From positions 310,001 through 374,000 of the forward strand of contig JASJOG010000250.1 in NCBI GenBank assembly GCA_030142905.1: a stretch of 64,000 nucleotides of DNA, in the 5' to 3' direction. The first letter of the stretch is position 1, and each line of letters opens with the position of its first letter. The position numbers were made by a program, and so were the translations under genes. The notes beneath the pieces were generated by a model, which did no database searches, was not told where the DNA came from, and worked only from the letters and a program-made list of their open reading frames with translations. Below are positions 34,554-46,500 of this stretch, piece by piece. Source of the DNA: Heliopora coerulea (lineage: Eukaryota > Cnidaria > Anthozoa > Scleralcyonacea > Helioporidae).

Positions 34554-37500
34554 GTAAGAAATTATCCTAGTCTAAATTCATGAATATTTTACTTCAGTTG
34601 GACGAAACTGGGGATTAAGTTTGAGCGTCTGAGCAAATTTTTCTGAACATGACATTTTTATAACCGAAGTTGAGGAACGTTATTTTGAGCCAAAAGCCAA
34701 AAGCCAGATTAGAAAATAAGATCAGCATTAAAGGCACATGCCTGGGTTTCTTGTCAGGCTTTCCTTTTGCTTTTGTTTTTATCTTTTTTGATAACCAGGA
34801 CTACTGTTAACACTTTGGATAACATTGGAAAAGGAATAAGTGGCTGAAAAGGTTATCCAACTTTAAGTTTCAAATGTGAACCCTGACACAGGATTGAAGT
34901 TATTGTGCTTCAGTGATTCTAGGCTAATACAGTGTAATAGGTCATTGTCACAGTACAGTTCTTGTACAGTATGTTTTGGTAATATCTTATGGTAGATTGG
35001 TTCATTTTACCGATGTTCCTAAACTAGAACAGTCCAAGAGACTTTCCCATATGTTACATATAACATCAATTTCAGAAATCGTGAACCATATCCATCAAAT
35101 TCACAGCAGTACTAATTGAATTTGAAAAGATTGAAGTTTCTTACTTTATAAGGACTTTTATGTTGAAACAGTACAATACACTGTTTAAACTATCTTGGAG
35201 ACAAAGTGAGTGATGCACTTGGGATAACTGGAAGTGATATAGATTTTGGAGTCTTGGTAAAACCTAATTTCCTCTTGGATTTACCATTATACCTGTGGCA
35301 GTGTGCTTGGCTCTTATTCCATTTTGGGTTGCAGTTACTGCAGGAGAACTTCAATTTTATGACTACCATGTTGCTGGCCTGAAGTGGTAATTGATTAAAA
35401 CTAGTTGAGAATGAGGTAAACATGGTGCTCATGTTGATAGATTTTCTACTGCTAACCTTATTCTGTATCCATCAATCATCTCATTGAAGTGTTATAGACT
35501 TGCAGTACCACCCACAAGTTTTTTTAACACATTTTCCATGCATTATGCATGTAATGTGCATGTACTGCACAATTTGTGTTTTCCTTGAGAGTGAAAGTGT
35601 CTTTATTTCAATAGTACAGTTATCCAAACATAATGCAAATTGAAAATACATGTATCTGCTGAGTTGCAAACTCTTATACTTCATCATTCTGAATAAAGGC
35701 TTGGTTGCAGCCCTGGTACATGTACATTATATTCTGTATCACTGCATAACTGTCAGTTAACCAGCAAGTTTGGAGATCTCATGAGTGCTGAATGAGAATA
35801 GAGTGAGGTCCTTGAATTCAATTTCATGATCTCATGATAGCTATATTGAGCTTCAAGTGCAATAAAGTATCAGGTTTAAGTACCAATCTTTGAGTGTAGT
35901 GATACAAGAATCTAAGAATTCATTTTGCAACAAGTTGTTTCAAATCAAGTCCTTTCATTACAAATAGAAGTCAAATTGGTACTGTACAACTGCCTTTTGT
36001 GACCAGTTGTTTTAGTGCAACCTTAAAGTCAGGGGTCACAGATCTTTCTTTTTTGATTGGGAGGGCTGAAACAAACACCAATAGCACAAGTCTCATAGAA
36101 GGTCAATTACAGTATATAAATTCCCATGTGCAATATGGGCTTCATGGTCTGTACAGTAATCATTGCTGAATTGAATGAACCGGAGTGATTAGAGCTTCAT
36201 ATTAATCAGCATATACTGTACTTCTCTTGACACTTCAGGAGAGTGAAACTTGGGAAAACAGCTACCAAACACTCAAATCATGCTGTATGTTTGTGGAACA
36301 TCTAGGACTGAGCAACAGACAAATAATATAAAGCAAGTGAAAAAACTTGTTGACATATCACGAACAAATAAAATTAGGTTTAAATTAGCCACTGTATTGG
36401 ATTAAATGCCATTGATTTAACTTCCAGAAATTAATGGTGGGCTACAGCCACCCCGGTTCCATGGTCCCTTAAAGTCTTTTCTCTACAAATTTTGATGATG
36501 AAACAAGTATGCTATATGTACTGTACTTTGTGTTTGACTCGGATGAAGAGCCCATGATGAAAACATCATTCTTACTTTTGGTAACCTTTTTGTTTTTATG
36601 GCCTTTATGGAATTATAGTTTGATAGCAAAATGTATTATTTGTAAACAGTGTAACACCCAATTTTTTTCACAATACTTCTCTAATTTCAAAGCTATCAAG
36701 AAGTACATAATTAGCCAGAAGTCTTCACAGCACTTGTTTAGTACATTACTTTAATTCTCAATACATGTATCACTACTAGTAAGTACATATACATGCACTC
36801 AAAAGATGAACAGAACTAGGAAGTTTCTTTTTAATTGTTACTGTAAAAAGATGGTGGCACATCAGTTTTCAAGGTTTTCATACAGTGTACTTGCTGCTGT
36901 ACTGTAAACATCTGAGCTGGATTAACCAGAAGGGTCAATGGGGCATATGCCACAGGCTTCCACTAGGGAGCAACCTCTGGCAGATCTTGTACTGGTATGT
37001 TACTTTATATGTTACTGCCTTTAGTGTAAATCTGAGAGTTCATTTTGATCATCTTTTTGAATTTCACTTGAATACTCAGTTAAAAGGTTGGATCTTCAAT
37101 TGAAACTCAGGGGAACTGGAAAGGATGTAGCCTGGTGATGTAAACTAAAAAGTACATATATATTTGTTTGGGGATCTTCTCCCCCTGCTTTGCATTACTC
37201 TGTATATTAGGAGAAGCTGTAATGTTATGTACTGTATAGCACATCCAAAAATCCTTTCATCACCCTTGTGTTTAATGCTGCCTTCTACATGTATTACCTT
37301 CAAGAGTAGATTACCTTCACTTCATGTAGCCTTAGCAGAATGTTAAATGTACATGTACAAAGGGCCCCTCATGTCTAAGTTCCACAGGATTGCCAAAGGA
37401 TTACTGTGGCCCTGGGAAACACCTAGAAAGGTTTCTAATTTTGCTGTACCTGTGTACAGTATTTGCATGTTGTTTTGATTTTGTCATAAAAGGATTACTT

Positions 37501-40500
37501 GTTACATTCAATTTTTTGTCTCAATTTGGCTGCCATAAAAAATTATTAATTGTTTCATTAAGGAGGTGGTCAGACATGGCAGGCTCATTTTAATGAGAAG
37601 TTGTTGGTCCATGGCAAATGTGGTCATGCAGAAATGGCTGATGGTTTGAAACCATGATAATCATAAAACTCAGCTTCTACTTTACACAGTTTTACAGTCA
37701 TCACTGTATCACAGTTTACCAAAATTAATGAAACCACTGATCTGGTAATGCAGAAAATACTTAAAAGGAAGGAACTATGGAATGTACTCATTCTCAAGGG
37801 TCTAAGCAAATGGATCAAGTTACTTTTAGGGAAGGTTCAAACTACTGTATGCATTATTTATAGTCATGAAAGGGGTACATGTACAGTAGAGCATATCATG
37901 CAATTTTAACTGTGTAATGTGGGTTGATTTAGAGGAAGAATAGGATCAGTGGACCTACTTCAACCTACTGTCTTTTGTATACTCTGTTACTACATCCCTT
38001 ACTGGTAGACAAATGTAGAATTCCTGTCGTTATATCACCTTAATTTTCAAATTCACTTCTTTTTGTTGTTTACATAAATCAAAAATTGCTGATAGTACAG
38101 TAAATGAACTCAGTTATTTTGAGCTCCTCTAAGTGAGATATATGTCTTTTGTGGTCACCATGTTAAGTTACCCTGTTTGCAGCTAAATACAAAACGTACC
38201 CAAGGAATGCAGCATGTGAAAGACTCAGGTTAAGTGTCAATCTCTCTACACCAGTTCCTACTGTACATGTCCTAGAACATTTCCAAGCAAATAAATACTG
38301 TACTGTACTGTAGATGTGGTAAAAATACTTTTTTCTAACTTATTTTTTCACGTGACAATTATAATTTCCAGCTGCGGTAGCTGTAACAGAACCTACTGTA
38401 ATATACAGTACAGTAACATTACATGTAGCTTAAAGAGCAAGATGCCACTTAGGTTCATGCAGCAAAAGCTAATGTAAACGTAATGTAATATGCTAACTCC
38501 CTGTATTCATTCTTACACGTACTCTGAACATGTTGTGTAACTAGAGGCAAAATGCCAGTAAATACATTCTTAATCATGTTCGTACTAGTTTTACTCTATT
38601 GTTGAGAGATGTCTCTTTCTGTGAGAATTTTAAGCTGGGCTCTTATTTTCACATTGAGACTTGACTTTTTGTCCAGTAAATTGCTGGTAACTATTTTGTT
38701 GAAACACTGGGTAAATTTGATTTACCAACAAGTGTGGGTGTAACTGTGTCACTTGCCTGGCAAGCACACCCCAGCTTGATGCTTCTGTTTTTTTCAAATC
38801 ACGTTAAGAACTCTTACTCAAGTTAGATGTTTCTGTAGACAGTAGTGTACTCACAATAATCTACAAAGGAACATTTGTGCTTACTTCATATTTGCTAAAC
38901 TGATTGTACCACAATATTACAGTCACAAAAAAGGAAAGCCAAGTTGACCTAAGTCACTCTTACAATATCAGCTTTTCAGATGTACAGAAAAAGTGGCTTG
39001 ATTGATACACAGTACATTACTGTAAGAGGAAGGGAATTCATCAAAATTAAAAATCTGTAAAATTTATTTAATTTTATTTTTAAATCTTTTCTTTTTGTAA
39101 AACAATGTCATCCATAGTCCAGTAGGCATATCCATCTTTTGAGTAAAACTGTCTAGACAGGGCTTCTGACAAGGTACGAGGAAAAAATTTAAATTGTATG
39201 GGATTTTGACGGTAAATTGTGCGGAAAAATGTATCGATTGTGCGGGAAATTGTGCGGGGTTGCACAATCTTTTAATATTTTTTTTTAAAGTTGGTTTCAC
39301 TGTTTTATGATGTTTTATGTCTGAAAACGCTAAAATCTGGGTAAAAGGTCAGCTAAAATGCTTTCGGAAACGTTTTTAAGAAAACTCTGCATTGAGAGAA
39401 TAACGCTACTTAACGATGACTCAGATTCGCTATTTGCATTTCGCACAACATTACAATATCCATTAAAACCGAGACTAGTGCCCAGGGCCCAAGCTAGCAA
39501 GAACAAATTGTTATGTTTGCTCATGGTTTGGCATAAAGAAACCTAGTGAGCTTCGATGTGTTTTGAAAGGTAAACAACCTAAAAAGGCAAAAAAATTTTC
39601 AGATGTCTTAGTAATCAAGAGGAACACCTGTTTGATTCAAAATTAAAGCAAGTTTTTCAATATTGTGCGATATTGTGCGGGTTTGACTGAATTGTGCGTT
39701 CCCGCACCCGCGCACCCGGTCAGAAACCCTGTCTAGAGTAAATGAAAGTTGAATTCCAAAAAGGTTGCCTTGGGATTGATATGTTAATTTACGGTATTTA
39801 AGGTTTTTATCCATAAATCTCCAAATGTCTTCCTCATAATTGGGGAATTATCTGGCTTTAATTAGAGTGAACTTTGAAAATGACTCTTTAGAGGTTAATT
39901 GGTTGAAAATTGAAAGCCACCGGTAATTCTTTTCAAAATAGTCCAGCTCCTATCTTTCTTTTGTTGATTACAGATGTTAATCGTGCCATTGAGTTGCTTG
40001 AAAAACTGCAACAAAGTAAGTTACTTTCAAATCTCTTTTTTTGTCCTTATTACAGTATTTACTCTTAGGGTTTTGATATTCCAATTACTAGATACAGTAT
40101 TTATTACATTGAGTTTCTTTGTTCCATGTGAATCAGAATTATCATACAGTAACACCATTGCTTTGGGGAAATTGAAGGATCATCGCATGAAAGGCATGAA
40201 ATGTCAAATATCTGTGCAAATTTCCCAAGCTTCCTGATACTTGAGGGAGAATTTAATCACCAATTTCCTATTCACTACTTCGTTAACTTAATCAGTAATA
40301 ATTAAATGGTATTACTGTAGTTTGAGGAGCAGTCAAGCATGTGCAGAATCACCTGCGCACTCCCACAAGAAAGATGCCCAGCACACTGACATAAATAAAG
40401 AGGTGTGGCAAGTTTTCATCACAATGAGAATATGGGTTAGATACTGTAACCACGTAACCACATCTACAGTATCGTCGACGTCTATCTTAACACCGTCTGT

Positions 40501-43500
40501 CGTCTATCGTTCGTCCGTCTATCGTCCGTCCGTCTATCTTCTATCGTTCGTCCGTCTATCGTCTTCAGTCTCTGCCACTGTCGTCTCTGCGTTTTTTATC
40601 TATCGTCTCAAAATGCAGATTTCGACGTCATTGGAATTGCACTTGAGAACATCGAAAAGTCAAGATCTTAGAGTGAATTGTATGAATAGATCTGGTCGAG
40701 AGCAAGAATTTTCCGAACTTTTCCCTTCAGCTAATAAAATTTAAGTCGCTTGTTTTCCCATTGTTTGGTCTCAGAATATTAAGACACGGCTTGACGTGTG
40801 TGCACTGCACAACGCAACATTCGTTCAGTTACAGACCACAAACCATAGCTCACCTGCTGAGGTTAATTTGTCGTTATTCTCCATTTGGGTGTCGGTAAAA
40901 TCATATATTTCCATGGTCAGTCTTCCTTTTCTTGTTATACGCAAAGGTTGGCTCAATGGCTGTTTTCAAATTTATGGACGAACTTCGAAATGGACTGTCT
41001 CGAAACGGGACAAGCACTCTCCTTCAAATCTTTTACGATAGCAACGAAACTGAAGCCCTCAGAACGCAAAACCATGAATCTGTTTCGAGCATACTCGGGT
41101 ATCCTCGAAGTCATCTTCAGTATTTCTGTCTCTTGTGCGGCAATATCGAAATGAGAATACGGGTGCATGTCAGTATTACTGGCAAACAACCTTTTCTATC
41201 CTCATGTGAGTAATTGCAATAAGATGTGAACTTATTAACATATTCTTCGTGGCGAGTTATTCAATTTGAAATAACCCGTGGAAGTAGGTTGCATTAGATT
41301 ACATCGAATATAGCCCTCTTCATGAATTAGTAACTTTGTGGTAACTAAACTGTAAGTTCGAAATTATTCATGTGCATATGATTGAAAAATCTTGTTCTCG
41401 AAATAATATAATGCTCTCGAAATATAATATTGGTAAGCAAAATACTAAAATTAACACAATGTGAATTATATGGCAAAAACAACTTGGGCAAAGGAAGACA
41501 AGGCAGAAACATCATCTGTCGATAATAGCAAGCATTCGAAGGACAGACGGGGATACGATAGACGCAAAGATTAGAGACGATGGACGGAGAGGCAAGAGAA
41601 GAAAGACGCAGGAACAACGGACAAAAGACGCGAAGACGAGGGACAAAAAAATGTTAAGATAGACGTGGACGGTACTGTATAACCTTTCCTGGAACTTGAT
41701 GCATTTGGCACATGTAAACAGTCTTAACAGTGACACATGTGCACTGTTTTAACTTTCCCTCATCACATGCTGATGAGGGAATTTAGGGGCATTTAAATGT
41801 GCCTTGAAATAACAAGGAAGAAAATGAAACTAAGCTTTTGTAATTATGCTGTAAGGTATATTACAGTACGATACTCCCGGGGTGATATTTAGATTACGCC
41901 CTGTGCCATGTCGCTGGAGCGCAGGCATGTTTCATGAAGTTCAAGATGCGTGTTCAGGCACCAAGTAAAGGATCACATTTAGTAACCCTGCAAGATTAAA
42001 TTGATGTATGGATACCAGCCAACCATAATATTGTTGCTTGACAATTTACTAAAAACATTTTGGAAAAAAGGACAAACCAATCACAATCTAATTAAATTTA
42101 GAAAAAACTCTTATGGCATCTTACCCATTGCACAACACATCACTAATTGACGTACGTATTATGTTTACTCTGTCGTGATTCCCGGGACGTAAACATTAGA
42201 TTACACTCCACAAATATGATACATCCTTTCGTCGAATATATGTATGATCTGGCTAAATCACTGTTGTCATACAACGGGATAATTAACAATTATTCGCCGA
42301 AGTCGAAGTGAATAATTGTTTTTGCATATACCTTGCATAATTACTTTCATATATAATTTTTTTAAAATTTTTAAACAATTTTACGGAACTCAGTCGGCTT
42401 GTCGCCCACTCATTTGTAAACAAAACATTTTGAACTCATCCTAAGTGCATTTATCGCTGAAAAGTAAAAGATATTCAACCGTTGGAATACGTTGTTGCCG
42501 AATTTCGTTGCTTTTTTGGTATTGTCTGGCACGGCGACTTCGTTTATTAAAAAAAGTTCTTCTTTCGTAACTTGAACAAAACTGGACGCCATCTTGTTTT
42601 GCCCGGACGTGAATAGTGCAGAATATTCCGAGATAGAGGAACCAATCAGATTGCGCGAAAAACACTATTCACCTGCGAGGTATATGCTAATGTTATTTAG
42701 CTGGATGTCTGCTGAACCAAAGACGTTTGATAATTTTATCATCTTGCACAATTTGCGTGCAGTACTTGTAAATACTTAGTTGAATGCAAATCTTTTATAT
42801 CTTAATTTTCTTACTTTTCTGCATATTGTTTGTATTTCGCTGTGTTAATATTTATATCTCTTTAATATCTACAAGGGTCACTTGGAAGAATACTTTTCTA
42901 GTTAAAGTCTATAAATTTTGGTCACGATTATAGATGCCCGTACCCTTAACTCTTTGAGAAGTATGTGTTGTAGTGCTGGAAGAAAATGTAGATTTAGTTA
43001 AAATGTGTGACTAACTCAACTTACTCAAGAGAAACTTAACTCAAAAGAAACTAACTTACAAAATGAATCATTGCTTAATTGCTAACTTACAAAATGAACA
43101 ATTTTAACATATTCCGAAAAAGTATTTGCTTCACGTACGTTGTTGACTCGTAAAAATAAATTTACTGTGATACAACGCGTCAAAAGACCTGCTTAAATAA
43201 CGGAGGCACTTTACACTAAAAGATGTTTTCCGATATTTTTTATGTTCAACCAACGGCCAGCGTTGCAACGAAGCATGTAAGCGCGACGATGAAAAGTAGA
43301 TTTGTTGACACAACAGTTCTGTCTGCTTTTATTTTTGAAGGTGGTGAGATTCCTGCTGAGAAACTTCAAGCACTTCAACGTGTCCTTGAGAGTGACTTTT
43401 GTACCTCTATTCGTGAGGTTTATGAACATGTGTATGACACTGTGGATATCGGTGGAAGTGCTGAAGTTCGTGCTTCAGCTACTGCCAAGGTATTTTATTA

Positions 43501-46500
43501 ACTGATATACATGTAATGTTTCGGTTGGCTTGCACTGAAATTACATGTATTTATTTGTGAAAAGACACAAAAATTGCAGGAACGATGTTAGAGAGAGCTA
43601 TTTCACGACAAATACTTTAAGGGGTTGTTTATATGAATCTGGATTCAGTTTCATTCCGGATTGGAAGTGAATTCAAACCGCGCTTACATAGAGATTGTGT
43701 TCTAGGATCGAACAGTGTGCGAAATCCGAAATTTCAAGATGGCGATCAATTATTTTAGAGCCGATATGTTTCTTTTGCAATTTATACTTGACTCGGACTT
43801 GTTCAAGCATCAAAACGTCATTTGAGCTCCACTCCTTTATTTCTCCCAGCTTATCCTTTTTAAAAGCTTTGAGGTCTGCTAAAAACCATTTGATTTTTTC
43901 GTCGTCTCATTTCCCTTGTTCGTTCATTGTAATTTTGGTGGACTTCAGGGTCAATTTGTCGTCAGTAAATGTCAAAAGTTCGCATGCGTTGTTCGTTGTA
44001 GTCATCCTGGCACATTTTCCAATCTAGAATAAAAACTCACGTCGCCTTTACATGACACCGGAATGGAGTTTCAAATCCGAATGAAATTTCATTTCGGAAT
44101 GAACTCAATTCGGAATGAGTTAAATCACATCTAGGATTCATGTAAACAGCTAAAGGAATTTTGACAGAACTCATATGGTGGCAATAGACGAACCAGGCTT
44201 GAAACGTAATCTTGTTAAGAATATTAATGCCCAGCATAAAATTTTAAAAAGACCCATAATAACGGAGACTTTTATAAAAATAGAAATTAATTTTACTGAC
44301 GTTTCGTCGCTGGTCTTGCGACATCTTCAGAGTCAGGAGTATATACAGGTGTTAGGAATACATGCTAACTATTAACAATGACAGGAAGTAATTAGGTGTA
44401 AGAAAGGGTTAAGGTGTTAATGAGATGGACGATGAGATAATGAGTGGGTAGTGAGTTAGTAAGAGGATAAGGTAAGAAGAAGCAGTAACATGAGAACATG
44501 AGATTAGAATAATGTTAAAGGAACATGTAATTTTAGCGTTGAGAGATCGGTTAAACTTCTTCATTTACAGACTTTCCCTGAGACGAAGTTCAAAGTTGGA
44601 AGAGTTTGATGACTTTGATGAAGTTTGATGACTTTTCAATTCTCAGCACCTCCTCTTCCAACTTTGAACTTCTTCTCAGGGAAAGTCTGCTAATAAAGAA
44701 GTTTAACCCATCTCTCAACGCTAAAATTACATCTGTTCGTTTAACATTATTCTAATCTCATGTTCTCATGTTAGTTGCTTCTTCTTACCTTATCCTCTTA
44801 CTCACTACCCACTCATTATGTCATCATCCATCTCATTAACACGTTAATCCTTTCTTACACCTAATTACTTCCTGTCATTGTTAATAGTTAGCATATATTC
44901 TAAACACCTGTATATATTCCTCACTCTGAAGATGTCGCAAGACTAGCGACGAAACGTCAGTAAAATTAATTTCTATTTTTATTAAAGTTTCCGTTATTAT
45001 GGGTCTTTTTAAAACTTTATGCTGGGCATTAATATTCTTAACAAGAACTCATATGGCTTTAATCCTATATGAAACTCAATCCAGAGTCATATAAACAGCC
45101 CATAATGCAGTGCCTACTTCAACAATCACATTTTACTACCTACACTCTCATCACTATAATCAGAAGGTCAAACAAACCTTTCACCAATTCTATTATTAAA
45201 TTGGTATAGCAGGTAAGTATTTAAAAAGTTCAGTTAAACTTTTGTTTATGCATTATTAACTAATATCAGAATCGTATTGTTTAGGCAACAGTTGCTGCAT
45301 TTGCCGCCAGTGAAGGTTATGCTTATCCACGGGTTGTGGAAATACCTAAGGTATGACTTTAAGAATACGTTACTTTGTGTGATGTTGATATATCATACGA
45401 CGTAGCCTCCAACATGTGCTATAATCAGCTAAATTGTCTTGACAGAAAAATGTTAATAAGTGCTTCGGTCACGCCTGCGACCTTTCCGTAAGGGCCTTAG
45501 CCAGAGGAAATGTTGGGAAGTGGAATACCCCCAAGCGTAGTTCAGTTGGCAAACTGTCGTCAAATATGAACTAATCTGAGGACAAGAAAATAAAGTTTGA
45601 AAGCAGCGTAGGTTTCAGCTCTTTTCGAATAAAGAATTGTTACAGGCGTTCACTTTCTTGATTGTAGAGGGCTCAAAATGACAAGCTAAAGATACTTACA
45701 TGTTTAAATATCTGCGGATGATGGATGTCTCTCAACTCAACTAACGCGTTTTGATCTTCAGTGCAAAAATAATGTGGGAAAATAACATCTCACCTCCCCC
45801 CACCTGCACCCATACACGTAGGTGGGGGGCTTAGCGACTCCCCTGCTTTCGGTGAGTTTGAGAATGAATATTACTTTGGTCAGATCACCCAAATCCCCAG
45901 CCGTCTCATTTAGGTCCTGATTCTGTTGCTGACTAATATAGAAGATTTCAAAGTAAATGTGAGATGAAATAATATCGTGATAGTAAACATGAAACTTAAT
46001 TGGAATTCGTTGATTATGTTGATTTCTACCGTGACACTGTAAATTATACGAGGAAATGGCAGGAAAAAGCGCTTCATATCTTGACTTATGGATAAAACTG
46101 GAAGATAATGAGATACGGAGAGAACTTTGTAAACCTACACATAAACGTCAATATTTGGACAATAACTTTTGTCGTCCGAGACATGTAAGAGGAGAGTTCC
46201 ATGTGGGCAAGTACTTAGAATACGACGTATATGTAGTTCGGGTGATACATTAGAGTAAAGATCGGAAGGTTTCTCAGGGAATTTTAGTAAAAGGGTTTTT
46301 AGGAAAAAGGTTGTAGATCCTCATTCTTTATAAGCAAAAGTGAGGTCTAGAGAGAATGCCCTCAGTAAGAAAAGTAATGGAAACATTACGAACATAGTAG
46401 GGTAGTTTTAGTTGTAAATGTTCATCGGGCGTTGTCTGGAATAAACTAAGTGGCTGATTCAACTTTGCTGGTCTTCAATGCGTGGGATGACGTGAGATAA

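Larger units (their letters stand above)
44179..45043. mobile_element. Palindromic insertion inside the Harbinger-like element
   Basis: The insert is flanked by a perfect 13-bp duplication AGAACTCATATGG (44166-44178 and 45044-45056). Almost all of it is one inverted repeat: arm 44211-44604, a 48-base centre with three TTTGATGA words, and arm 44653-45045. The arms differ at scattered positions only. The ACGTTTCGTC.CTGGTCTTGCG block with CATCTTCAG resembles the terminal repeats of Penelope-like elements, which can occur inverted; that assignment is inference. Confidence 0.75.
43621..45102. mobile_element. Harbinger-like element in lin-7 intron 3
   Basis: The left end GGGGTTGTTTATATGA, with TCTGGATTCAGTTTCAT just inside, mirrors the right end, reversed GGGCTGTTTATATGA with TCTGGATTGAGTTTCAT. 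The flanks carry TAA (43618-43620 and 45103-45105), consistent with the 3-bp duplications of PIF/Harbinger. Without the palindrome it carries, its own length is about 600 bp, with no transposase. Confidence 0.7.

Noticed and set aside
43223..43501. 92-codon ORF containing lin-7 exon 3
   Set aside because: The real exon is 43341-43489, defined by the splice sites and LIN7 homology; the N-terminal part is intron sequence.
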